This document shows positions 1 to 5,274 of a DNA stretch of 5,361 nt, piece by piece. The notes beneath the pieces were generated by a model. That model saw only the letters and a program-made list of their open reading frames with translations. It did no database searches and had not been told where the DNA came from. This DNA is from JANMJD01 sp031371195 (GTDB lineage Bacteria > Actinomycetota > Acidimicrobiia > Acidimicrobiales > Ilumatobacteraceae): assembly GCA_031371195.1 (NCBI GenBank), contig JANMJD010000478.1, forward strand, positions 1 to 5,361, written 5' to 3'. Made by a program: the position numbers and the translations under genes. Position 1 is the stretch's first letter; every line of letters starts with the position of its first letter.

Positions 1-1
1 G

Positions 2-616
2 GCCGCGCAGAGCACAACCACGACGGCGACGACCTCCTCCTCGTCGGCGGTGGATGTCGTCGGCACCTGGAACGCCACTGTCACGACCACCCAGGGACAG
101 GCGTTCCCGACCGAGATCACGCTGAAGAAGGACGCCGGTAAGCTCGTCGGCACCATCTCGTCGCAGATGGGCGTGACCCCGATCGAGGCCGAGGTCAAGG
201 GCAAGGCCCTGACCATCTGGTTCAACGTCCAGGGACAGGGCGGGCAGCCGATGGCGATCGAGCTCACCGGCACCGTGGACGGGGACACGATCAAGGGCAG
301 CATGGGCATCGGCGGCCAGGCGGGCGGCGAGTTCCTCGCGACGCGCGCCAAGGATGCGGCCGCGAAGGAAACGCCGAAGGAGCCGGCGAAGGATCAGCCG
401 GCGGCGGCGAAGACCGATCTCACCGGCACATGGAATGTGTCGGTTGAGCTCCCGAACATGACCGCGACGCCGACGATCGTCCTGAAGCAGGAGGGCGAGA
501 AGCTGACCGGCGAGTATGTCAGCGCGCAGTACGGCAAGTTCCCGATCACCGGCACGTTGAAGGGGAGCGACGTCAGTTTCGCGGACCTTCCTGTTGGGCT
601 CCCTGGCCGACCTTGA
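2..616 (+). CDS. Partial two-domain 'GTW' beta-rich exported protein, 5' end outside window, 3' end truncated at a junction
   Basis: The frame is open from the window edge, so the GTG at 50 is an internal valine, not a start. The visible protein begins AAQ, then a Thr/Ser-rich run, then a domain opening DVVGTWN (about residues 17-115 of the visible 204). A Lys/Ala/Pro linker follows (about 116-138), then a second copy opening DLTGTWN. Both copies share the pattern GTW...L.K..GKL.GT/GE...G..PI...KG, so this is an internal duplication. The AAQ followed by a Thr/Ser run would fit the end of a signal peptide and a flexible linker (inference). I know this repeat mainly from acidobacterial exported proteins and amidohydrolase tails; its function is unknown to me. 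The second copy stops matching after VSF (about 580), roughly 40 residues short of the first copy, and ends in unrelated residues before TGA. Composition is odd for the window: by hand count 15 Lys and 1 Arg before the break. Confidence 0.7.
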   Translation, partial: AAQSTTTTATTSSSSAVDVVGTWNATVTTTQGQAFPTEITLKKDAGKLVGTISSQMGVTPIEAEVKGKALTIWFNVQGQGGQPMAIELTGTVDGDTIKGSMGIGGQAGGEFLATRAKDAAAKETPKEPAKDQPAAAKTDLTGTWNVSVELPNMTATPTIVLKQEGEKLTGEYVSAQYGKFPITGTLKGSDVSFADLPVGLPGRP

Positions 617-1334
617 GCGCGAACGCGAGGCCGGCGATGTCGACGACGGTGATTACGCGACGCTGAAGGACGACTACACGGCTCGCGCCGCCATCGTGCT
701 GCGCGCCATCGACGAGGGCCACGCCCCGCGGCCGGCCCGGCCGCCCCGCAATCGGGGTCGGTTGATGACGGCCGTCGCCGCGACGGCGATCCTGGCGGTG
801 CTCGCCGGATGGCTGTTGGTCCGCTCGTCGACGGACCGTCAGCCGGGCGACGTGATCACCGGCGGCGGGCCGTTCGCCCCCGCCGGTACCGATCCCGACA
901 GCCTGTTGGTGCAGGCCCGCACCGTTCAGGCCACCGACCCGCTGGCGGCGCTCAAACTGTACGACCGAGTGCTGGCGGTCGAACCCGACAACATCGAGGC
1001 GATGACCTATCGGGGCTGGTCGGCGCTGTTCCCGGCGTTCGGGCTGCCCGAGGGCGAGCAGCGCAACGTGCTGGTCGCCTCGGCTGCCAAGTTCCTCGAC
1101 CGGGCGCGCGTCGCCGACCCGACGTATGTCGATGCGCAGTGCTTCACGGCCATCCTCCGGTTCCGCTTCGAGGGCGACGCCGCCGGCGCCAAGGATCCGT
1201 ACGACCGGTGTACGGCCGGTGACCTTCCCAGCTCCGTCGCCGCGTTCGTCAGCGCCCTGGGCACCAGCATCGACGAGGCGCTGACGGCGACCACGACGAC
1301 CACGGCTGGGACGACGACCACGGCCGCCGGATGA
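594..1334 (+). CDS. Membrane-anchored TPR-like protein, N-terminus apparently missing
   Basis: Numbered from the TTG at 594 (246 residues). Residues 3-41 are a charged helical segment with ADLEREREAGDVDDGDY followed by LKDDYTARAA, a hallmark of actinobacterial proteins related to the CcmI-type TPR group. A Pro/Arg linker (44-57) leads to one transmembrane helix (about 58-76), which would place the C-terminal part outside the membrane. Residues 100-190 contain at least one good tetratricopeptide-like pair (DPLAALKLYDRVLAVEPDN and the following helix) and a second, weaker one. The tail from 231 is almost only Thr, Ala and Gly. Such TPR modules usually mediate protein-protein contacts; the specific role is unknown. 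The frame is open only back to 561 (after a TGA at 558-560), and in-frame TFLLGSL upstream of the TTG still looks like family sequence. The true start is therefore probably lost, and no ribosome binding site precedes the TTG. The gene faces the histidine phosphatase tail to tail, 12 nt apart. Confidence 0.65.
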   Translation: MGSLADLEREREAGDVDDGDYATLKDDYTARAAIVLRAIDEGHAPRPARPPRNRGRLMTAVAATAILAVLAGWLLVRSSTDRQPGDVITGGGPFAPAGTDPDSLLVQARTVQATDPLAALKLYDRVLAVEPDNIEAMTYRGWSALFPAFGLPEGEQRNVLVASAAKFLDRARVADPTYVDAQCFTAILRFRFEGDAAGAKDPYDRCTAGDLPSSVAAFVSALGTSIDEALTATTTTTAGTTTTAAG

Positions 1335-1340
1335 CCGGCG
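1325..1340. terminator. Weak hairpin between convergent genes
   Basis: CGCCGG (1325-1330) pairs with CCGGCG (1335-1340) around the loop ATGA, which includes the TGA stop of the TPR-like gene. It lies between two convergent stops only 12 nt apart, where a shared terminator would be expected. There is no T-run on either side, so it is at best a weak candidate. Confidence 0.2.
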
Positions 1341-1346
1341 CTCGGG

Positions 1347-1844
1347 CTACACCTGCGGCGGTGGCCACGACCAGGCGCGGGTGATCGAGCCGGCCGAGCG
1401 TTGCAGTATCCACGTCGACGCCTTCTCCCAGTGGGGAAGGCCGACGATCTCGACACTGCGACGGTCGAGGGCGGCGATCAGGTCGGGGATCACGTCACCG
1501 TGGCTGCAGACGACCGAGCCGGCCGGCAGCGTGCCGACCAACTCGAGCACGGGGGCGAACGGCATGCTCTCGCACAACGTCTCGGCGGTCTCGATCGTCA
1601 CCGAGCGGCGAGCGGCGAGCAGGCCGGCCAACGGTTGCAGGGTCTGCACACAACGCAGATACGGGCTGCTCAGCAGCCGCCCGTCATCGCCGACGAGTGG
1701 AGCCAGCACATCGCCCAGCGCTCTCGCCTGGGCCGCGCCGGCAGTGGTCAGCGGGCGGGGTCGGTCGTCGTCGGCCCAGGCATGGCGCGAGCCGGCCTTG
1801 GCGTGGCGGACCACGTACACCAGGTCACCGACCTCGTCCGCCAC
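1347..1844 (-). CDS. SixA-like histidine phosphatase family protein
   Basis: A 165-residue protein of the histidine phosphatase (phosphoglycerate mutase-like) superfamily, single domain and cytoplasmic. Visible catalytic features are the RHA motif at residues 13-15 (phospho-accepting His14), Arg64 in SSPYLRCVQT, a Glu near 88-92 in AETLCES, and the second histidine His115 in CSHGD. All four are the expected pocket residues, so the enzyme should be active. RHAKAG and SPYLRCVQTL closely resemble the C-terminal domain of mycobacterial MutT1, but no Nudix domain precedes it here. The substrate could be a phosphohistidine protein or a small phosphorylated metabolite; the sequence does not decide. 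The GTG start at 1844 is chosen because a GAGG motif lies 7 nt upstream and the protein then begins just before the first beta strand. It follows the DUF4328 gene by 2 nt, so the two are almost certainly co-transcribed. Confidence 0.9.
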   Translation of the reverse strand: MADEVGDLVYVVRHAKAGSRHAWADDDRPRPLTTAGAAQARALGDVLAPLVGDDGRLLSSPYLRCVQTLQPLAGLLAARRSVTIETAETLCESMPFAPVLELVGTLPAGSVVCSHGDVIPDLIAALDRRSVEIVGLPHWEKASTWILQRSAGSITRAWSWPPPQV

Positions 1845-1846
1845 GC

Positions 1847-2581
1847 TCAGACCTCGCCGATCAACTGACGATGTCGACTCGTCAGGCGATGCACGAGCAC
1901 GAGATAGGTGCCGGCCGCGGCCAGGCTCAGGAGATGGACGGTGATCGTCTGGGCTGCGGATACGTCGTAGAGATGGGCGGAGTCCACCTTGCTGAGGCCG
2001 AAGCGGAGCTTGCGGATCACCAGGACGGCGTTGACCAGCGGAGGCACGGCGTAGAGCACCCACCAGATCGTGATCACCGGGCTGACCGCGGCGCGCTTCC
2101 ACGCCGGGTCGTACGGCGCGACGGTCAGGTCGGATCCCTTCCACAGCTCCCGGAACATCAGCCAGGGGATGATGGCCAGCATCGGAGGACAGAACCACCC
2201 GGCGATCGCCCAGCCCGACGACCATGTCATTCCGGTGCGGCCCATCGATTCGTGATTGCGGGCGAGACGGAACATCCAGATGATCGTCAAGACGCCGACG
2301 GTCAACGTCAGCGCGCCGCTGAACACGCCGAGGAAGCCCTGGGTGCCGAGGGCGGCGTCGAATCGGCCGGCCGCCCGGTCGTCGGCAATGAACGCACGTG
2401 CCCGGCGAGCCGTCTCCAGCGATACGGGGATGGCCATCACGGTGACCGCCATGTACCCGACCAGGAACGTCTCGATCCGTCGGGCCAACCGCCCGACCGG
2501 GGCCTTGAGGTAGACGATCGGCTGTGGGGCGGCGTACGGCCGGTGCGGTGGTGGGGGTAGCGGGGGCGGCAGGGCGCTCAT
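1847..2581 (-). CDS. DUF4328 domain-containing membrane protein
   Basis: A 244-residue integral membrane protein. It has a proline-rich cytoplasmic-looking N-terminus (residues 4-23) and then about five hydrophobic segments at roughly 36-56, 82-104, 125-146, 166-188 and 211-231. Family hallmarks of DUF4328 are present: WMFRLARN (102-109), the aromatic stretch with GWFCPP (128-133), and a following FRELW (143-147). The family is common in actinobacteria and has no assigned function. The ATG at 2581 is preferred although the frame is open to 2737: the extra 52 residues are arginine-rich, do not resemble protein, and would run across the divergent promoter region into the molybdoenzyme gene. No clear Shine-Dalgarno precedes this ATG, but a TACTGT lies 10 nt upstream, which suggests a very short leader. 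It is the first gene of a two-gene unit with the histidine phosphatase. Confidence 0.85.
   Translation of the reverse strand: MSALPPPLPPPPHRPYAAPQPIVYLKAPVGRLARRIETFLVGYMAVTVMAIPVSLETARRARAFIADDRAAGRFDAALGTQGFLGVFSGALTLTVGVLTIIWMFRLARNHESMGRTGMTWSSGWAIAGWFCPPMLAIIPWLMFRELWKGSDLTVAPYDPAWKRAAVSPVITIWWVLYAVPPLVNAVLVIRKLRFGLSKVDSAHLYDVSAAQTITVHLLSLAAAGTYLVLVHRLTSRHRQLIGEV
1852..1855 (-). promoter_or_regulatory. Ribosome binding site of the histidine phosphatase, inside the upstream gene
   Basis: GAGG, read on the minus strand, sits 7 nt before the GTG at 1844. It lies within the last codons of the DUF4328 gene (stop 1849-1847), which supports both the chosen start and translational coupling. Confidence 0.6.
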
Positions 2582-2591
2582 GTCGATGCCG

Positions 2592-2597
2592 ACAGTA
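2592..2597 (-). promoter_or_regulatory. Candidate -10 element for the DUF4328 gene
   Basis: TACTGT on the minus strand matches the actinobacterial TAnnnT pattern and ends 10 nt before the ATG. Transcription would start within a few bases of the start codon, in line with the missing ribosome binding site. No good -35 is visible, so the call is tentative. Confidence 0.3.
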
Positions 2598-2630
2598 CCG
2601 GGGCGCACCGCGGCGGACCAGACGCGTCCC

Positions 2631-2670
2631 GCATGGTTCGATGAAACCCGGCACGGGTCGATGAAACGTA
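2631..2670. repeat. Two direct repeats of period 20 bp in a divergent promoter region
   Basis: The units start at 2631 and 2651. Their first 17 positions agree at 15, and the core TCGATGAAAC is identical at 2638-2647 and 2658-2667. The spacing is two helical turns, so both cores face the same side of DNA, as expected for a protein binding site. They lie 50 nt from the DUF4328 start and 27 nt from the molybdoenzyme start, and could serve either gene. Confidence 0.55.
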
Positions 2671-2696
2671 GATGCGAGCGGCGAGACTGAAGTGCC

Positions 2697-3302
2697 GTGG
2701 GCTTCTTTGATCGCAACCGCAAGGACCTGATCGCCAAGGGCTACGACCCGTCCCGTTTGCCGCGGGGTCAATACCTCACCGATCGCTTCCCCGTGCTCCA
2801 CGTCGGCGACGTGCCGACGTACCAGCCGGGGCAATGGGATCTGACGATCTCGGGGATGGTCGACCACCCGTTCACGATCGGACTCGACGAACTTCGCTCG
2901 CTGCCGGCCATCACGCCGACCTTCGACATCCACTGCGTCACGAAGTGGTCGAAGTTCGACACCTCATGGACGGGGGTCCGCGTCCGTGACCTGTTCGAAC
3001 GCGCCGGAGTGCAGGCCGGCGCGACCCATGTCGTCGAGCACGCCGAGTACGGCTATACGACCAACGTGCCGCTCGCCGATATCACGACCGACGATGCCAT
3101 GGTCGCCTACGGGTACGAGGGCGAGGAGATCGAACCGGTGCACGGCGGGCCCGTTCGTATCGTCGTGCCCCACCTCTACTTCTGGAAGTCGGCCAAATGG
3201 GTCCGCCGTCTCGAACTTCGGGCCGGCGACCAGCCCGGATTCTGGGAGCAGAACGGCTACCACATGTACGGCGACCCCTTCAAGGAGCAGCGCTTCTCGT
3301 AG
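2697..3302 (+). CDS. Sulfite-oxidase-like molybdopterin-dependent oxidoreductase, cytoplasmic YuiH-type
   Basis: A 201-residue protein of the sulfite oxidase fold (COG2041, oxidoreductase molybdopterin-binding domain). Landmarks in order: RLPRGQYLTDRFPVLHVG (20-37), W.L.I.G.V..P (47-58), and FDIHCVTKWS (76-85), where Cys80 should be the protein ligand of molybdenum. Next come W.GV.V.DL (91-99), GYTTNVPL near 119-126, the HGGPVRIVVPHLYFWKSAKW block (149-168), and a closing GFWE.NGYH. All are typical for the short YuiH-type group, and length fits that group. There is no Tat signal, heme domain or dimerisation domain, so unlike MsrP/YedY it should act in the cytoplasm. The physiological substrate is unknown. 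The GTG at 2697 is the only sensible start and gives the family's usual MGFFDR opening. The ribosome binding site is weak. It is transcribed away from the DUF4328 unit and is followed by non-coding sequence. Confidence 0.9.
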   Translation: MGFFDRNRKDLIAKGYDPSRLPRGQYLTDRFPVLHVGDVPTYQPGQWDLTISGMVDHPFTIGLDELRSLPAITPTFDIHCVTKWSKFDTSWTGVRVRDLFERAGVQAGATHVVEHAEYGYTTNVPLADITTDDAMVAYGYEGEEIEPVHGGPVRIVVPHLYFWKSAKWVRRLELRAGDQPGFWEQNGYHMYGDPFKEQRFS

Positions 3303-3304
3303 GC

Positions 3305-3344
3305 CCCAGCCGGTGCGAGTCCCAGCCGGTTTGAGCCCAGCCGG
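3305..3344. repeat. Three direct copies of CCCAGCCGG just after the molybdoenzyme stop
   Basis: Perfect 9-bp copies start at 3305, 3321 and 3336, so the period is 16 then 15 bp. The first two are followed by the similar TGCGAG and TTTGAG, giving a rough unit CCCAGCCGGTKYGAG. The repeat begins 2 nt after the TAG stop and lies just upstream of a decayed toxin gene. It may be a slippage product or a rearrangement scar. Confidence 0.6.
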
Positions 3345-3399
3345 AATGCACTGTTGTCATCCACCGCGTAGAAAGAACCGCACGACAGTTCAGCCGGCA

Positions 3400-3615
3400 A
3401 TCCGGGTGATGGTCGCCCCGATTACGCGGGCTGTGCGAAACATTCCGACCGAGGTGCGCCTCGGTCTCGATGAAGGAATGCGCGTTGACTGCTCCGCATC
3501 ATTCGACAACACGTTTGGCGCGTCGCGGGTCCATCTGGTGCAACGAATCGGCGCCCTGAGGTTGGAACGGCACCATGAGATGTGCCGGGCCATCGGCGCC
3601 GTCCTCGACTGCTGA
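3400..3615 (+). pseudogene. 5'-truncated MazF/PemK-family toxin remnant
   Basis: The frame reads IRVMVAPITRAVRNIPTEV, then LGLDEG, DCSASFDN, LVQRIG, and ends HHEMCRAIGAVLDC before TGA. This is the usual C-terminal two thirds of a MazF/PemK endoribonuclease: the V.VAPIT strand, PTEV.LG.(D/E)G, DC..SFDN, L..RIG and a C-terminal helix ending in a Cys. What is missing is the N-terminal third, with the RGEIWW-type start and the RPxLV strand that carries a catalytic arginine. None of the three forward frames between 3303 and 3399 contains it. The antitoxin gene that normally precedes the toxin is also absent. The remaining frame has no stops or shifts, so decay may be recent, or the piece may be translated from GTG 3406 or ATG 3409, which have no ribosome binding site. 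It should be inactive as an RNase. The 97 nt before it hold only the triple repeat; the 47 nt after it show nothing. Confidence 0.7.
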
Positions 3616-3662
3616 TCAACCCTCTGCAGACCCGCCGTCGAAGGAAGGGCTGAAGCTCGACA

Positions 3663-4565
3663 TCATCGGTGGCTGCGCCAGCGTTGGCGGAGCATGGCTT
3701 CGATGCGGGCCACCCGCGTGCGGGCCGGTGGGTGCGATGCGAAGAGCCGTTCGTGCCAGTGGATCGGTCGCTCGGCCAGGCCGCTGGCGACGAAGCGGCG
3801 CAGCGCGGCGGCGAGTTGCGGCCCGAAACCCATCGTCACGGCCCGGCGATCGGCCTGGAACTCGGCTCCGCGTCCCACCGCATTGCCGATCGCGTTCGAT
3901 ACCAGAACCCCCGCCAGGAAGATCCAGGCGATGACCGAGAAGGCCCCGGCGATCAGCTTGCCGACGCCGGTCAGGGCCGGAGATTCGGTGGCGAACGTGT
4001 CGGTAGCGGCGCGGGCGATCGCCCGGAAAAGGAAACCGACGCGGGCCAGGACCAGGACCGGGAGCAGCAGCCATTGGGTGATCGTCAACGCCACGGTGTG
4101 CAGCCCGAGGTGATGGCTCAACTCGTGGGCGAGCACCCCGGCCAACTCCGGGTCGGGGAGCACTTCGACCGCATATGAGGTCACGACGACCAGGTGTCCG
4201 CCGCTGGCGAAGGCGTTGAGCTCGTCGGTATCGAGCACGGCAAGTACGAATCGCTTGGCCGGAATGTGGACGGCCTGGGTGACTTCGCGCCAGACCGGCG
4301 TGAGGACCGCTTCCTCGGCGCGCGTCGGGCGCCGAGCACCGAGCAACCGGGTGAGCACCAGCCGCTGGATCGGCCGGAGGAACAACAGGATCCCGGCCGC
4401 CAGGTAGATGGCGGCGAACGCCCAGAACTTGATCGTCCAGAAGCGGCTGATCGGCAGCCAGAACACGAACAGGGCGAGCAACCAGATCGGAACCACCGAA
4501 ATCGCCGGAAACGCGGCCGTGACGGCGCTGGTCTCCACATGGCGGGACGGCGTTCGGCGATTCAT
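3663..4565 (-). CDS. M48-family (HtpX-like) integral membrane zinc metalloprotease
   Basis: A 300-residue membrane protease. Two hydrophobic helices lie at about 22-38 and 45-64, and a soluble part contains LDTDELNAFASGGHLVVVTS (111-130), which is the typical M48 strand pair. The zinc motif HELSH is at 147-151, where His147 and His151 bind zinc and Glu148 is catalytic. Two further membrane segments follow at about 160-180 and 203-226. GRGAEFQAD (231-239) then supplies the third zinc ligand Glu235 and the conserved Asp239. SHPP.. (278-281) and the R.ARIEAML tail complete the family signature, so the enzyme looks intact. Relatives degrade damaged or surplus membrane proteins; the target here is unknown. 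The ATG at 4565 is chosen because it precedes the first membrane helix. An AGGA motif lies only 2 nt upstream, which is unusually close. It follows the TetR gene by 25 nt in the same direction and is probably co-transcribed with it. Confidence 0.9.
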   Translation of the reverse strand: MNRRTPSRHVETSAVTAAFPAISVVPIWLLALFVFWLPISRFWTIKFWAFAAIYLAAGILLFLRPIQRLVLTRLLGARRPTRAEEAVLTPVWREVTQAVHIPAKRFVLAVLDTDELNAFASGGHLVVVTSYAVEVLPDPELAGVLAHELSHHLGLHTVALTITQWLLLPVLVLARVGFLFRAIARAATDTFATESPALTGVGKLIAGAFSVIAWIFLAGVLVSNAIGNAVGRGAEFQADRRAVTMGFGPQLAAALRRFVASGLAERPIHWHERLFASHPPARTRVARIEAMLRQRWRSHR

Positions 4566-4590
4566 GGTCCTGTGAGCTTGCCCGATCCGA

Positions 4591-5205
4591 TCATGTGGCA
4601 ACCGACACATCGGCGCCGAGGGCACGAACGACCCATTCGCCGACGAACCGGGCGAGTTCCTCGACCGCCGCATCGATGCGGCCGGCCCGCAGGGACTGGC
4701 TGAAGTATGAGACGGTTCCGAGCACGCCGACGGCGGCCAACCGCGGATCGGTGTCGTCGGGCAGTCGACCGGTCCGCTGCGCCTCGCGGATGAGCCGTTC
4801 CACATCAGCGGTATAGATCTCTGCGCTCTCGGTGAGCACCGCGATCACGTCGGCGGTCGACCGCTGGCCTTCGACGAGAGCGAAGAACTCCATGTGCTCG
4901 GCCATGAACCGCACCGACGCCATCGCCCCTTGGCGAATCCGTACGACCGGGTCGGCGCCCTCGTCCATCGCCGCGGCCTGGGCACGCCGGAGTCGCTGAC
5001 GCATCGTGCGGACCAGTTCGGCGAACAGGGCATCCTTGGTCTCGAAATACCAGTAGAACAGACCCTTGGCGACACCGGCCGCCTCGCAGATATCGGCGAT
5101 CCGCGTCGGGGCGAAGCCGCGGGAGGCGAACAACGACTCGGCGGCATCGAGCAGCTGCAGCTTTCGCTCCTTGCCCTGTTCGGTGAGCCGACGACCACGT
5201 TCCAT
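4591..5205 (-). CDS. TetR/AcrR-family transcriptional regulator
   Basis: A 204-residue one-component repressor. The N-terminal DNA-binding domain covers about residues 12-60: LLDAAESLFASRGFAPTRI, then the helix-turn-helix ADICEAAGVAKGLFYWYFETKDALF, which is close to the family consensus. The rest (about 65-200) is the all-helical ligand-binding and dimer domain; its ligand cannot be read from sequence. The ATG at 5205 is chosen over the open frame to 5316, because the upstream residues do not look like protein and would cover the operator. There is no good Shine-Dalgarno, but a TTGACC with a TGGACT 17 nt further on would start transcription about at the ATG, so the mRNA may be leaderless. A perfect palindrome at 5225-5240 overlaps this promoter and is the likely operator, implying autorepression. 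The M48 protease lies 25 nt downstream, and another gene diverges at 5275. Confidence 0.9.
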   Translation of the reverse strand: MERGRRLTEQGKERKLQLLDAAESLFASRGFAPTRIADICEAAGVAKGLFYWYFETKDALFAELVRTMRQRLRRAQAAAMDEGADPVVRIRQGAMASVRFMAEHMEFFALVEGQRSTADVIAVLTESAEIYTADVERLIREAQRTGRLPDDTDPRLAAVGVLGTVSYFSQSLRAGRIDAAVEELARFVGEWVVRALGADVSVAT

Positions 5206-5211
5206 GCCCGT

Positions 5212-5240
5212 AGTCCACCAGTCCTTGACCGACGGGTCAA
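5212..5240 (-). promoter_or_regulatory. Candidate promoter of the tetR-protease operon
   Basis: On the minus strand TTGACC (5240-5235) resembles a -35 and TGGACT (5217-5212) a poor -10, with a 17-nt spacer. The predicted start is near the ATG at 5205. The -35 is half of the palindrome, so a bound repressor would block it. Confidence 0.35.
5225..5240. promoter_or_regulatory. Probable TetR-family operator, 6-4-6 palindrome
   Basis: TTGACC (5225-5230), spacer GACG, then GGTCAA (5235-5240) form a perfect inverted repeat of 16 bp. It lies between the regulator start (5205) and the divergent gene start (5275), the classical place and size for a TetR-family operator. That this regulator binds it is inference from position. 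Confidence 0.65.
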
Positions 5241-5261
5241 TCCAGGAGCACGAGACGGGCC

Positions 5262-5267
5262 TAAGCT
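5262..5267 (+). promoter_or_regulatory. Candidate -10 element of the divergent gene
   Basis: TAAGCT fits TAnnnT and ends 7 nt before the GTG at 5275, so transcription would start on the start codon itself. The GTG has no Shine-Dalgarno. The matching -35 area (around 5239-5244) touches the palindrome. Confidence 0.45.
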
Positions 5268-5274
5268 CGCCATC

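Noticed and set aside
50..616. GTG at 50 as the true start of the first gene
   Set aside because: The same frame is open to the window edge and encodes AAQ plus a Thr/Ser run, so the start lies outside the window.
1697..2560. A 287-residue plus-strand gene
   Set aside because: It is a shadow frame opposite the phosphatase and DUF4328 genes, with low-complexity His/Arg/Gly composition and no domain.
2635..2650. tRNA-like T-loop (GGTTCGA followed by AAACCC)
   Set aside because: No anticodon arm, D arm or acceptor pairing is present around it; the motif is part of the 20-bp direct repeat.
1347..2933. One 528-residue minus-strand protein
   Set aside because: Only the last 165 codons look like a protein (histidine phosphatase). 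The rest is the Arg/Pro-rich shadow of the DUF4328 gene and the divergent region.
3447..3466. Rho-independent terminator after the molybdoenzyme gene
   Set aside because: The 8-bp stem has no following T-run, lies 145 nt past the stop, and falls in codons conserved in MazF proteins.
2986..3615. A 209-residue plus-strand gene covering the molybdoenzyme 3' half and beyond
   Set aside because: Its first half is out of frame within the molybdoenzyme gene; only the part from about 3400 resembles a protein, the MazF remnant.
3390..3619. Small minus-strand genes of 65-67 residues
   Set aside because: They are antisense shadows of the MazF remnant, without a recognisable domain or ribosome binding site.
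3845..4703. Plus-strand frames opposite the protease and regulator
   Set aside because: They are shadows of the M48 and TetR genes, which have clear catalytic and helix-turn-helix motifs on the minus strand.
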